A stretch of 64,000 nucleotides of DNA from Allium sativum (Eukaryota > Streptophyta > Magnoliopsida > Asparagales > Amaryllidaceae), in contig CM060923.1 of the NCBI GenBank assembly GCA_030737875.1, forward strand, positions 489,764,453 to 489,828,452. The letters run 5' to 3'. Shown piece after piece: positions 21,979 through 34,503 of the stretch. The notes below the pieces were generated by a model. That model had not been told where the DNA came from. It saw nothing but the letters and a program-made list of their open reading frames with translations, and ran no database searches. Every line of letters begins with the position of its first letter. Position 1 is the stretch's first letter. The translations under genes were made by a program, and so were the position numbers.

Positions 21979-22314
21979 TTGGTTGAGTTAGTAGAGAAGC
22001 TCATAAGGGGGGAGTCGTCCAGCCATTTGAGTAGGTACACCCTAGACGATAGGGGGTGGTTGCGTAGAGACGGTAGACTTTGTGTACCTCAAGACGAGGG
22101 TTTGAGGAAGGATATTCTTGATGATGCACATCATTCGAAGATGACCATTCATCCCGGTGGGGACAAGATGTACCAAGACATGAAGCGAGTTTTCTTTTGG
22201 GCCGGTATGAAGAAAGATGTGGCCGTGTATGTCGCTAGATGCTTGGTGTGCCAACAAGTGAAAGCAGAGCAAAAGAAACCCGGTGGGTTGCTTCACCCAT
22301 TGGAAGTTCCGTAA
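21979..22314 (+). CDS. Integrase zinc-binding domain, element C
   Basis: It continues the pol frame after the TAG at 21976-21978. The HHCC finger is intact: DAHHSKMTIHPGGDKMYQD, then FFWAGMKKDVAVYVARCLVCQQVKAEQ. The frame stops at a TAA (22312-22314) inside the conserved segment LEVP-stop-WKWDSVSMNF, which leads into the catalytic core. Confidence 0.9.
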   Translation: MVELVEKLIRGESSSHLSRYTLDDRGWLRRDGRLCVPQDEGLRKDILDDAHHSKMTIHPGGDKMYQDMKRVFFWAGMKKDVAVYVARCLVCQQVKAEQKKPGGLLHPLEVP

Positions 22315-22760
22315 TGGAAGTGGGATAGCGTCTCGATGAATTTTTGTGATGGGTTACCGAGATCGAGGAAGGGTAATACGGGAATTAGGGTTGTGGTAGA
22401 CAGACTTACTAAGAGCGCCCATTTTATACCCGTGAAGAGTAAGAGGACTACTCCATGGCTAGCTTCAGTTTACCTTCGAGAAATAGTTCGGTTGCATGGT
22501 GTAACTTCTAGCATAGTGAGTGATCGAGATCCCATCTTCACTAGCGAGTTTTGGAAGAGTTTGCAAGAGGCGGTAGGGACTCAGTTGTGTTTGAGCACCG
22601 CATATCATCCTCAGACGGACGGCCAGACCGAGAGGGTGAATCGTATTCTAGAAGACCTTTTGAGGCTATGTATCTTAGATTTTGGAGGTACATGGGAAGA
22701 GCATCTTCCATTGGTGGAGTTCGCATATAATAACAGCTTTCAGTATTGGTATGGCTCCAT
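22315..22760 (+). CDS. Integrase catalytic core, element C
   Basis: Same frame as the preceding pol segments. The rve core shows VVVDRLTKSAHFIPV (Asp), IVSDRDPIFTSEFW (Asp) and AYHPQTDGQTERVNRILE (Glu), so the D,D,E triad is present. After VEFAYNNSFQ at about 22745 the family sequence (IGMAPFEAHYGRPC) moves to the next frame, showing a single-base frameshift. The Met at 22336 is internal. Confidence 0.9.
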
Positions 22761-23461
22761 TCGAAGCTCATTATGGAAGGCCTTGTCGATCACCTACATG
22801 TTGGTGGGAATATACGGATAAGATCTTGCTTGGGCCCGATATGGTTAGACAGACTTCGAAAAAGATTGATTTGATTCGAAGAAGGATGAAAGCGGCGCAA
22901 GATAGGCAGAAATCGTACGCGGATAAGAGGAGGACAGATCTTGAGTTTGATGTTGGGGACATGGTCTTTGTCAAAGTATCTCCATTACAGAATGTTGTTC
23001 GCTTTGGGTCCGTTGGAAAGTTAGCACCAAGGTTTGTAGGGCCGTTTCCTATTAAGGAAAAGATTGGACAGATGGCATATAGAGTGGATTTTCCCGAGAG
23101 ACATAGTGGTGTACATGACGTATTCCATGTGTCACATTTGAGGAAGTGCCTACATGAGACCGCAGAGGTGGTAGAGCCGAGCTTGCTTAGAGAAGTGGAG
23201 GTAGAGCGTGATGCGACAATTCGACGAGCTCCTACTCGCAACCTTGGGTCAGAGACTAGGAAGTTGAGAAACAGAGAGGTTCAACTAGTCAAAGTGCAAT
23301 GGGGAGATGATGAGAGCAACGCTACTTGGGAGACAGAAGCGAAGATGCGTTCACTGTACCCATTCCTTTTTGAGGGTATGTCTTTTAATTTCTCCTTTAT
23401 CGTTTGTCTAGTTCTTATCTTATCTTTAGTATGTCCTCTCATTAGTACCTTTGACCTTTAG
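22745..23461 (+). CDS. Integrase C-terminal part and chromodomain, element C
   Basis: Real family sequence starts at about 22748 (SIGMAPFEAHYGRPCRSP). The GPY/F module follows: DLEFDVGDMVFVKVSP, PRFVGPFPI and YRVDFPERHSGVHDVFHVSH. The C-terminal chromodomain reads RKLRNREVQLVKVQWG then NATWETEAKMRSLYPFLF, with the aromatic W that follows the NAT motif. Chromodomains of this group direct integration towards particular chromatin. The last ~30 residues after FEGM are hydrophobic and probably not part of the ancestral protein. Confidence 0.9.
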   Translation: MGMAPFEAHYGRPCRSPTCWWEYTDKILLGPDMVRQTSKKIDLIRRRMKAAQDRQKSYADKRRTDLEFDVGDMVFVKVSPLQNVVRFGSVGKLAPRFVGPFPIKEKIGQMAYRVDFPERHSGVHDVFHVSHLRKCLHETAEVVEPSLLREVEVERDATIRRAPTRNLGSETRKLRNREVQLVKVQWGDDESNATWETEAKMRSLYPFLFEGMSFNFSFIVCLVLILSLVCPLISTFDL

Positions 23462-23973
23462 ATAGAGTGAACCTATGGTTGAAACATGTGTTTGAGACAT
23501 ATTATGATTGATGGATGCGTGTGGATGCAAGTGTTTGCTATGGTTGCTCGTGGATGCATATACACACACTTTAGACACTAGATCGGCTCAGTCACTTCAT
23601 ATTGCATATTGCATATAATTGTGTGTAGGTAGCTATATTAATGGATGTATAATGGTTGTGTTATCATATGGATGATGCATTTTGGTGTATGGTTGTGCAC
23701 ACATGTAGAGATAGTATGTGTCGATAGGGTTCTTTCGCATACATATTGGATGCATGGCACTATCATGGTTTGCATTAAGGAGGTCAACTGAATCAGTAGA
23801 CCGCCTGATTTTGCATTAGACAGGGAACATATACACACACTTTTTGCATATATTCATACGTCATTAGAAATTTTAAGGACAATGGATGCCAGTGTTTGAT
23901 GGTTTAGTAGATGGTTGTTTGGTTGGTAGGATATGTTCTTCTTGACTTAGAGATTTCGGGGACGAAATCCTTT

Positions 23974-23986
23974 AAGTAGGGGAGAA
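23974..23986 (+). promoter_or_regulatory. Polypurine tract, element C
   Basis: AAGTAGGGGAGAA directly abuts the 3' LTR. The same form (AAGTGGGGAAGAA or AAGTGGGGGAGAT) precedes the 3' LTRs of B and E. Confidence 0.85.
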
Positions 23987-26900
23987 TGTAACACCCCGTA
24001 TGTTGAATAACTTGTTATAATATAAATCAGGGCAGAATTAAATTTTAAGATCTGAATCAGGGGAAACGGGCTATGCCATTGCGTTCATCTCGGAAAAATA
24101 CGCGAAATAGAGTCCGATTTTTTGTAAATCGGAGTCCGTATGACCAAGTTATGGCCCAACGAAGTTTTCAGAAAATTCAAGTTTATAAACAGTTTAAAAC
24201 TAAAGCCAAATTCGAAATTCAACACACAGGGGGAAGGCGGGAAAAATCCCGCGCAGGCCATGTTGACAGGGGTGTCGACTGCCCAGTCGACACCGCCCCA
24301 TCCCATGTCGACTGCCCAGTCGACACGGGTGTCGACTTGAGTACTCGACCAGGTTGGCCTGGATGCAGTCTGAATGGGTTTGGGCTGTGTTTGGGGGCTT
24401 GTGACGAAATCTGACGGCTCTAACCTAAATTAGGGTTAATCTAAGGGCCCAAACTACATCCTAAATCTATAAATACACTCTAAGACTACCCTAATCCATA
24501 CTAAAAATAGATACAACGCCGTCATGCCGTCAAAATGCAATTAGAAGGAGCCTCCATCAAATTTTAGAAGAAGATAGCTTCTCAAATCAACTTCTAATCA
24601 ACTCTAGCAACTTAATCTTCTTCATAGGAGTGCTAGACAACAAGTTGTGTGTTTCTATGCCTTTAGCAAGCAATTGCTAAACTAATTATGATAGGATGTA
24701 ATGAGGTTATGGTTATGAATGTGGATCAATGCAAGTTATGTTATCGTATGCTATGTGCTCATGATGTTAGTTATGCAAGTTTTATGCTATATGCTAGTTA
24801 TGCAAGTTTTATGCTATATGTTCATGATGCTAGTTATGCAAATCACTATGATAAACAATGATCCATTATGACACCATGTTATGCAAGTTTGGTGTTTGAT
24901 TATATGCAAGTTCATATATGATATGTTATGCAAGTTTGGTGTTTGATTATATGCAAGTACATATATGACATGTTATGCAAGTTTGGTGTTTGATTATATG
25001 CAAGTAACATGTGCAAGTTTACACCTTTGTATGATATGCATACATATGCAAGTTTACCCCTTTGTATGTCATGCATATATATATGCATGTTAACCCCTTT
25101 TTATGATATGAAGTAACATATGCAAGTTCATCCCTTTTTAGACCTATGACATGTATGCAAGTTTATCCCTTTATGATAGGTCTATGACATGAACATCTAT
25201 GCAAGTTACCCTCTTTATGACATATGTGATTCATGCAAGTTTGGGTTGGTTATTTATGCTAGTTGGGTTTGATGCTATGGTCATATATGCAAGTTGACAC
25301 CTTTAAAACCCATGTTGATGCTAATGTTATGCAAAGTGGAACCCATTGTATTTGTGATGAATCTTCCCTTTAAGTATGTCATGTTAGCGTATTACGTGGG
25401 GAACCGTGGGGTTAATATTCATGTTAACAAAATTGTGGTGAAATTGGTATGATGTTGCATACCATAAGTGGATGGACATAATTGAGTCAATTATGTACAT
25501 CATTAAATTGGAATTAATTAGGGAAAATTAATTCAAAATATGGGGGTGATTAACTAGGTGTAATTAATCGACTAAGACACGAGGTTGGACCCTTTTTTAG
25601 CATAAGACTGCCCGGACCCGACCGGCAAATCCAGCGGCTACAAATGATTGGCCCAATGTGAGAGGTCTTAGGCATAAACTAAATACGTGACAAGTGTAAA
25701 GACACGAGGTTAGACTCTGTTATGGCCTAAGGCTGCCCGGACCCGACCGGCAAATCCAGCTGCCATAAAAGATAGCCTAATGTGAGAGGTCTTTACAAAG
25801 GTTGCGGTCTTAATCAATTAAGAAACACTTAACCAGATAAGCATGTAGTGGGGCATGAGGGGTTAAATGGGTGCCTTGGGTGGAATATGGAAATCAAGTA
25901 AGTGCCTTGGGTGGCATGTGGAAATCTAGTGGGTTGCCTTGGGTGGCAATAGAAAATACGAAAGTGGAAACATGTAATTAAACATGATTAAAGGGTTAAG
26001 TGGGATACACTAGAGGGAGCAAGCTTAGGTGGGTAGCTTGTGGGGGCCCATTTCAACCAGTAACCCATATGTATCTTTGTGGGCTTGATCCATGTCGAGG
26101 ACGGGACACACGTACTGGGCTTGACTATAAGAGGCCAAAACGGGTTAGCGGTGGCAATGCAAGCCCAACGGGTTTCATATGCGTGTGTGGACCCGGGCTG
26201 GTAGGTAAGGCGTTGTTGCATCGTGTAGGTATAATCCGTGCACCGTTGGTTGTATCGGGTTGCCACTTTGGGGAGTGATACACCCCACTGTGGGGCCAGC
26301 ACGGCTATCTACATTAGGGAGCCGATCGCTTAGGGAGTAGTGGGTACACCTAGTGGAGATAGGGGCTGACGGCACCTATGTGGTCAGCTAGGGGTACACG
26401 AAACTACTAGTTAAATTTTCTAAGTCCTTGGGTGGGATCAACCTTTAAGTAGGAATGACTGGTGTGGTGCAGTTTAGTAATTATCCTTGGGTGGGTAGAT
26501 GCGTCTTTACCGTTATCTTCATTCTTCTTATGTCTAGTTGGCTGCTTAGTGTAGTCATTTATCCCCAGTCGTTACCGTACCAAGTTTATATCATACCCTA
26601 ATTACTTTAATGATTGTATTGTTAAAGTTGTAGGACTCGCTCAGACTTATGTCTGACCCCGTTGTTTTTATCTTTTTCCCAACTCTCAGGTTCTCAGAGT
26701 GGGCCTAGCACTAGTGGGCTTTGATCAGATTGCTTTATCTATCTTTTGGAGCTTGGATCGTTGATGTAAAGCTCAGCTTAACTTTTCTATTATGGCTATT
26801 AGTTATGTAGTAGGATTATGTACTTATGTTTTTATCAGGATGGATATTTAGTACTTGTCTCTTGTTTTATGGTTTTGTAACCAAACATGTTTACCTTCTG

Positions 26901-27043
26901 CTGCAATGAATTGATGTTTTAGTTAACAAGTATTATTTATATCTGTCTTGTTGTAATTTTTCTGTTCTATATTCACTTAAAATACTCCACCGAAGTTAAG
27001 GCATTCCCTTTGTGAGTGACCTTAGCGGGTGTGGGGTGTTACA
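23987..27043 (+). repeat. 3' LTR of element C
   Basis: TGTAACACCCC to GGTGTTACA, 3057 bp, near-identical to the 5' copy. It has small indels, for example a short deletion near 25960 next to GAAAATACG. The GTCGAC hairpin doublet is conserved at about 24271-24325. Confidence 0.95.
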
Positions 27044-29523
27044 ATAAATAAAGCGTAAAAGGAAAGATTTATTTGTAAAATAAATATGGTATTGAAGAAA
27101 AAGAAATATCTGTTTAGAAAATAAATAGGATAATTACAAAAGGAAAAAAACGGAATAGAATTATTTATTTAGAAAATAATTAAAGATAAAAGGGGAATTT
27201 ATTTGAGAAAATAAATAGAATTATATAAAGGAAATATTTATATGAAATAAATATAGACAAATAGGAAAGGAGTTATCGATTTAGAGAAATCGAGTTAAGT
27301 GAATCGAGTTAAGAAAAATCAGTTAGAGTTAACCAGTTAGAGTTAATCAATTAGGGTTGACCAGTTAGAGTTGACCAGTTAGAGTTAATCAATTAGGGTT
27401 GACCAGTTAGAGTTGATCAGTTAGAGTTAACCAATAGAGTAATGGAATAGAGTTAATCGAATTAGAATAAATCGATTAGAGTTAGTTGAATTAGGAGTTA
27501 TCGAATATTAGTTATTCGAATCGAGTTAAAAGGAGTTATCGAATATTAGTTATTCGAATCGAGTTAAAAGGAGTTATCGATTAGTTTAATCGAAAGGAGT
27601 TAATCGAATGTATTTATTCGAAAAGGAGTAATCGAATATAGTATTCGAAAAGAGAGATTATCGAATATCGTTTATTCGAAAGAAATTGTAATCGAATATT
27701 AGTTATTCGAAGTGAGTTAATCGAAGAGAGTTAATCGTCAAATTCTATTATATCGAATTCGGGAAAGTACTTATACTTTTCAGTGTTTAAATCAAGATTT
27801 TATTTATTTATAAATCAGGTGTTTATTTATTTATTCAAATTAAAGAATAAAAGTTAGATGTTACGTTAGATATTTCGAAAGTAGGGATTATAACGTTATC
27901 GTTATAACGAATGTTTTCAATAAAGAAGTGAATTTGTAAATAGAATCCGAAAGTTACGTAAGGAAGTTTGTTAAAGATTAAAAGATAAACTTTGACCATT
28001 TCGAAGTTAAAACGTCGTTCAGTTAAGGTCTAAGAGGTAATTATACCCCAACTTGATTGACTTCCTTCTTAACTAGGGAATGGTAAGGTTTGATCACAAA
28101 GGAGTTTTGGAAATGTTTTCCAAATACGAATCAGAAATGTTTTCTGATAATAGAAAATAAGAATTTAGAATATATTGAAACAAGAGATAAGTAAATTAAT
28201 GAAATAAAGAGATAAATGTTAAATGATGATTGATCGATATAATTTCCTCCTAGAAATAATATCGTTGTTTGCACACCTGTTTTTCTTTGATGGTTAAATC
28301 ACAGACTATCGAAGTTTTGACCATTTTAACGTTGTTAATATGGAGATACCGGTTGGATTATTATCTAAAGAACCACTCTATATTGGCATAAGCGTTGCGA
28401 ATCATATATGCCAAAGATAATTGAAGACGGAGTAAAGTGCAAGGGCTGTTGTATAAATCTTATATAATAGTGCCTAAGATGGATATACTGAATAGTGCCT
28501 TCGGTTTGTCCAGTCCCAGGACAACTTGTATGGAAGAAGGTCCGACAGAATATGTCCAATAGATCGCGTAAGTTGATCTCTTCAAACGTATTCACATTTG
28601 GTGGCGGAGGAATTCGTTTCTCTTAGCTGTATACCCGTGTTATTTTTGGATAAATCAATTTGTGATTTGGAGGGTATGACGATGTGACATTCTAAGTGAA
28701 TGAAGATGTGGCATGTAAAAGATAAGCATAGCTTCTAGCCTCATATCCGGGAGATGACAAAAATTGGGCAGGCAACATGGCTATGTAGGTCGCACCTATT
28801 AGGGTGTATAATCACCTGATCTAGAATTTCATTTACTTCTAAAAATCTATTGTTGATGTTGTCCCATTCGGGAAACGGTTGCTGATCCCAACCGTTGGTG
28901 ATATACATTCTATACACTCAAGCGAAATGAGTGGTCGGTCATGTGTGGCCGGGTTGCAAGATGTTCTTGTTGAACCTAGTGCATTCCTCTCTAGAGGTAC
29001 ACTAGCGAAAGGTGGTTCCATACCTTGTCATAGTTGGAAAACCATTACCCAATACGTGCTTGCGGTTTTGATTGTATACTATATATGTAGAACGTGAGAT
29101 GGAAGCATTTCTGCTAGATGATTATTATATTGTGGTTGATAGACATCATTATAATATCAAAAGGTTTTTGATATAAAGATATTTTGGATTCTCATAAGGG
29201 AAAAACCCGTTCCATTATACGGTGTGGTCTTATGAGATATAGTTTACTTGTTCGAACTGTTTTAAACTATTTTACTCATACCAGTCCATGTTGCGTGCTT
29301 AGTGCATGTGTCGCATGATAGGGGGTTCTCGCTTTTCGTTAGGTGGCGAACGGGAGACTCTTACTCCTACATGTCCCTAGTAATGGGTTGGTTGTGAAGT
29401 CGAAAGGCTGGCCGTAAAATATGGTGCTGGGGTACCAATGTAAGTCAGGTGGGATATTAGCCCGCTATCTGGGGGGATGAAGGGATGGTTGCAAAGCCTA
29501 CCGGAATTCGTCGGATCATTACA
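27044..29523 (+). repeat. 5' LTR of B, segment after nested element C
   Basis: From 27044 to about 29296 it matches 33731-35998 of the 3' LTR, including the hairpin chain, the 14-bp tandem repeat at 27319-27440 and the TCGAATA/TATTCGA stems. The last ~227 bases (29297-29523, ending CATTACA) do not match the last ~430 bases of the 3' LTR. Confidence 0.8.
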
Positions 29524-30984
29524 GTTGGTATTAGAGCATAAGTTAAGTGATTTACCTTGGCTCTGTGGTGTGACTCGGTAGAGATAGGGTTAGTAATACC
29601 CTAGATTGAGTTTGAGTGTATATATATGAGCGCGTATTTATTATTCGATATAAAATTTTGTTTTATTTTGTGGAGATTTATTGGTTGAGTCGTTTATGAG
29701 TTTTGGTCAATCAGTTTGATCCACTTTATTGGTAGGAGTTTCCAAACACTCGAATACGATGGGTCGACACGATATGTTTTGAAAAGAGGGTAAATGAAAT
29801 AATTTTACCCCAAAGTATATTCGTTATTATAATCGAGTAAGAATATAATGGAGATGGTTATATATATATATATATATATATATAACCAAATAAAATTCGT
29901 ATAAGTATTACGAAATGAATTAAATTTGAATTTAAACCAGAAATTGAATTAAAATTCTAGAAAATTGGATAAGTGTTTGTAAATGGATTTGGGTTAAAAA
30001 TAACGAAAATGTAAGATCCTGGGAGATTTTAAATTGTTTTACAAGTAGTGTGAATTATATTTTGAAATGAATTTCAAACTGGAAATGTTTAGAAATGGTT
30101 TTATAGTATTGAACTCACTTCGATCGCTGGAAAATAGATTCTGATGATGACAGCTGCATCATCAGTATTCATTTTCGAGTTGTACGTGATAGATTACTAC
30201 CGAGAAGATTTTTCTTTTGAATTGTTTTGAGAGAAACAAGTTGTTTGAAATCCAAAAAGGAATATTTGGTTTTAGAAAAGCAAAGCTTTTTAAAACTCCC
30301 AGGAAGAGACTGTTTGAATTAAGAACAAATTTAAATAGAAATGTGAGAAACCAAGCTGGAACTGAATTGAAACGAATTTAACTGGAAATTGAATTGGATA
30401 TGATATATCAAGTAGAATCAGATTTTTAATTGTGAGATGGAATCTGAAATGGTATTGGATGGATGAGTTAAGAATTTGAAAATCGGGAATAGAACCTTTA
30501 TTTGAAATTGAATTTGGCTTGGATAAGCGAGTGGTTGTGTTGAGGATAAATTGATCAGAATTTGATTGGTGTAACATTGGTATATGCTGAACTGATAGTA
30601 GATGAAAGGATATAACGATATGCCCGATAAAAAGGTACAAGTTTATATTTCTATTGGATATAAGATTTATGAGCCAAATTGGCAAGCCGTTTGGCTGTTT
30701 GATTTTCTTTTGGGTTGGAGATGGCCCAGAGAGGCGAGTTGGAGTTTGATCGATTGACCAGTACAAAGGAGGTGCTGGCGAAATTTTTTGAAAAGTTAAG
30801 TGTTAGAAAATTTTCAGGATTTTTGAAAATTTTCGTTGATGTGGATTAATTAATAATTTAATTAAAATAAATAGGTTTAGTGAAACCGGAGTTAAGAAGT
30901 GAGGAAATAATTTAAACCCAGTTGGTGGGGTTTGTTTTCTACTTTAGCAATTTCGACGACGAAATTATTTTAAGTGGGGAAGAA
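29524..30984 (+). other. Internal domain of element B, non-coding
   Basis: It begins with a PBS (TGGTATTAGAGC, 29526-29537) and ends with a PPT (AAGTGGGGAAGAA, 30972-30984). No gag or pol motif appears in any frame. A stem-loop at 30141-30165 has 9-bp arms (CTGATGATG/CATCATCAG). A block at about 30665-30785, with GGCAAGCCG and GTACAAAGGAGGT, recurs in both E internal domains. An (AT)n tract lies at 29860-29882. Confidence 0.85.
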
Positions 30985-33479
30985 TGTAACGACCCGTATT
31001 TTTTGCAATATATAATTAACTTATTTAATTATATAAATAGTGATTCAGAATTCAAATGGTCGTTTAATTAAATAAGCGTGAATATTTAATTAAAATAATA
31101 ATTAAATAATATATTTAATTCTGAAATAATCAGAATTAGTGAATTGACGATATTATGTGAACTGGACAATTTAAAAAAAATATATATATATTCAGTTTAG
31201 AGTTGAATTATATTAGCGAATATATTATATATACGACAGTCGAACATACAATTATAATCGAGCTCGAAATGGCGCGACAGTTCGCGATTTAGCGATTTGA
31301 ACTTCAACTGAATGTACATGATTTGTTTTAAATCGGATTTCTGTGAAACAAGAAACGTACGGAGCTGGTGAAGTATATTTTTCTAGTGGAAGAGAAAAAT
31401 CGGGATTTTGTTGTGTAGATTTTTAGTTATGTCCAAATTAAATATTCAAAAAAACAGCGGTATATTCGTTCGTGGCCATAACGGTTATTTAAAAATATTT
31501 GAATATCGGATTCGAATTTGAACAAGGTTCTTTTGAGACATAACGACAATTTAATTTTTAGAATTTTACTAAAATTTTTAATTAATTTAATAAGCAACTT
31601 TTTGTTGGGAGTATTTTGCACCCTATATCAATATTCTGGGGTTTCACAATGTGGGTTAACCTACCGATATTATTATATTTTTGGAGTTGGGACACCTCGC
31701 TCGTCACGATAGTGTTTTTATATCTATCAGTAGCAGTTCGTACGTGAACATAATTGTGTACATCGGGGTACATAACTTTACAGAATAAAAGGGTAAACAG
31801 AAGGCCACGATATTCTTTCTTTCCAGCCACCAAGTCTCTGTGTCCTGAAAACCCACGACGCGGAGCTCCCATGGTTCACAAAAAAAATCCTTGGCAACGA
31901 AGACAACACCTCCTTTTACTTAACTTCGAAGTATGTCACCGTATCTGTATATATATACGAGACCCCTCAGTCTCTAATTTTTTCTGGAAACCCATTCAAC
32001 TACTCGCCATTTCCCTGTATAAAACTGAAAACCCAAAACGTGAGGAACTCGAGTTGGATAAGAACAGGGGAAGGTTGTGTCTGGGAGTTTCGAAATATCA
32101 TGGTAGTGCTCACGGTTGTGGGAGATTGGAATGGCATGGGATGGAAAAATGTAGATGTTGTTGTGTTTTCTTTGTTTTGGCAAATTTCGAAAGGAGAATC
32201 CATTTAATGAAGCAGGCAAACCATGGCTATGCGATCAGATCTAGTGGGGTACGGGGTGCTGTGTCAAATGGGAAAGGGGTTTGTGTTGAGTATTTTGCGT
32301 GAAGAAGAGTGATGGTTCATAGGAAGATGGGGTATGGTTTCAGCGTATGAAGTAAGGTGGGTACGTAGGTGCAGAATTAAGGGTGTACATGAGTAAAGAA
32401 GTAGAGCTTACGTATGGGTCTGTTTGGAGTGGCCTGGTGTTTTGTGCGGTTTTGTAGAGTAGCAGCTCACGATGGGAAAGGGAGCTGGACGTGTTGCAAT
32501 GGTGTGTGCGAGCTTGGAGAACTTGGGCTGGTAAGCGGAGCTCGCGAAGAAGTTCGAATGGGTGTGAACACGAGATGAAGGGGTGGGGGAATGAGGACTT
32601 CGACATGAAGTGCGCTAATGCCAACTGTTTTGGGACGTTGGTTAGAGGACGAGGTGAACTGAAGGTGATCCCAACCAGGAACTCACGTTTGGAAATGATG
32701 AAGTAATACTGGTTCCACGCGGGTGTGGACTTTGAAAGAGTGAATGGACGAACTTAATATGGTAAAGCCCAGTTTAAAGAAATAAATTCATGCTTAAGTT
32801 AAATTAAGTAACGTATAAACTTGTTAATATCGTAACTTGTTCATACATTATCAGTTTTGCGAACGGTCAGATCCATTGGGATCGTATGGACGGTGACTAC
32901 CCACTGGAACTGACTGGGAGCGAATCGAAGCTCATTACAATTTATTGTAAAATAAATTGTCCGTCCGAATCAAATCAAGCAATGGTTATCATTATTAACG
33001 ATGATCGTCCAATGTGAGTAAATCTCACTAACTCTGAACAGTTTATATTTTCAGGTTGTATTTTTAGAACTGTTAAAAATTGTCTGATTGACAGTGTGTT
33101 GACTGTTTGATTGAACTACTAGTCAGTTAGTGGAAATTATATATATATATATATATATAAATAAATATATACATATAAACCGTTATATTTATATATATTG
33201 ATTATGTTAACAGAATATTTCATATTGAACTGAAAGTGATGTTGATTATATTGTGTAACATCTGTGGATGCTGGGAAACAGGTTGGAGGGACCCAACTAG
33301 GTTCCTCAACATTTATTTTACTGTTTTTCATATATTGTAATATATGATGTGATATAAAATATGTGGTTGTTTATGTGTGTTTGAACGATATCGATCATAG
33401 TCACTTGGTATTTTAAATACCGTGAAAAATACTGGAATGTTGTAAAAGAGATTTTCAGATGTTATGTTGAAAAGAAATA

Positions 33480-34503
33480 TTTATAAAATCAAAAGATTTT
33501 ATAAAAAGAAATATTTATTTGTTAAATAAATATTTGTGAAAAGGAATTAAAAGGAAATTGTTTGTAAAACAAATATGAAGGAAATTATTTGTAAAACAAG
33601 GATAAGGGAAGATATTTGTAAACCAAATAGAAAGATGAATATTTGTAAAACATTTACAAATAAAATAGAAAGAGAAATATTTGTAAACCATTTACAAATA
33701 GAATCGAGAATGAATTTACTTATTTGGTAAATAAATAAAGCGTAAAAGGAAAGATTTATTTGTAAAATAAATATGGTATTGAAGAAAAAGAAATATTTGT
33801 TTAGAAAATAAATAGGATAATTACAAAAGGAAATAAAGGGAAAAGAATTATTTATTTAGAAAATAATTAAAGATAAACGGGGAATTTATTTGAGAAAATA
33901 AATAAAATTATATGAAGGAAATATTTATATGAAATAAATATAGACAAATAGGAAAGGAGTTATCGATTTAGAGAAATCGAGTTAAGTGAATCGAGTTAAG
34001 AAAAATCAGTTAGAGTTAACCAGTTAGAGTTAATCAATTAGGGTTGACCAGTTAGAGTTGACCAGTTAGAGTTAATCAATTAGGGTTGACCAGTTAGAGT
34101 TGATCAGTAAGAGTTAACCAGTTAGAGTTAGAGTTAACCAATAGAGTAATGGAATAGAGTTAATCGAATTAGAATAAATCGACTAGAGTTAGTCAAATTA
34201 GGAGTTATTGAATATTAGTTATTCGAATCGAGTTAAAAGGAGTTATCAAATATTAGTTATTCGAATCGAGTTAAAAGGAGTTATCGATTAGTTTAATCGA
34301 AAGGAGTTAATCGAATGTAGTAATTCGAAAAGGGGTAATCAAATATAGTATTCGAAAAGAGAGATTATCGAATATCATTTATTCGAAAGAAAGAGTAATC
34401 GAATATTAGTTATTCGAAGTGAGTTAATCGAATATTAGTTATTGGAAGAGAGTTAATCGTCGAATTCGATTATATCGAATTCGGGAAAGTACTTATACTT
34501 TCC
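33480..34503 (+). repeat. Hairpin chain in the LTR of B
   Basis: Consecutive, non-identical inverted repeats with loops of about 3-6 bases are separated by short purine-rich spacers. Examples: TTTATAAAATC/GATTTTATAAA (33480-33505, loop 4); AAATATTTATTT/AAATAAATATTT (33509-33535, loop 3); ATTTGTAAA/TTTACAAAT (33641-33661, loop 3); TATTTGTAAA/TTTACAAATA (33678-33700, loop 3); CGAATTCGAT/ATCGAATTCG (34461-34483, loop 3); GGAAAGTA/TACTTTCC (34484-34503, loop 4). The same chain is in the 5' LTR, split by element C (15482-15761 and 27044-27785). Confidence 0.85.
34007..34145 (+). repeat. 14-bp tandem repeat in the LTR of B
   Basis: CAGTTAGAGTTAAC and variants (CAATTAGGGTTGAC) repeat head to tail about nine times. 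The 5' LTR equivalent is 27319-27440. Copies are contiguous, with no spacers. Confidence 0.85.

Larger units (their letters stand above)
15762..27043 (+). mobile_element. Ty3/Gypsy retrotransposon C, chromovirus of Tekay/Del type
   Basis: It is a complete element of 11,282 bp flanked by ATAAA at 15757-15761 and 27044-27048. The 3' LTR of B has the uninterrupted site (GGTAAATAAATAAAGCG), which proves the boundaries. The order is LTR, tRNA-Met-type PBS, gag, protease, RT, RNase H, integrase, chromodomain, PPT, LTR. Long LTRs of about 3 kb and the LRNREVQLVKVQWG chromodomain start are typical of the Tekay/Del clade. The two LTRs are close: about 5 differences in the first 150 bases, mostly transitions. 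Coding capacity is broken by two stops and at least two frameshifts. Confidence 0.95.

Noticed and set aside
31754..32302. 182-codon plus-strand ORF inside the 3' LTR of B
   Set aside because: The same region of the 5' LTR is disrupted, the composition is not protein-like and no family motif appears.
34007..34145. Short regular repeats that might suggest a CRISPR array
   Set aside because: The repeats are contiguous 14-bp units without spacers, in a plant retrotransposon LTR.
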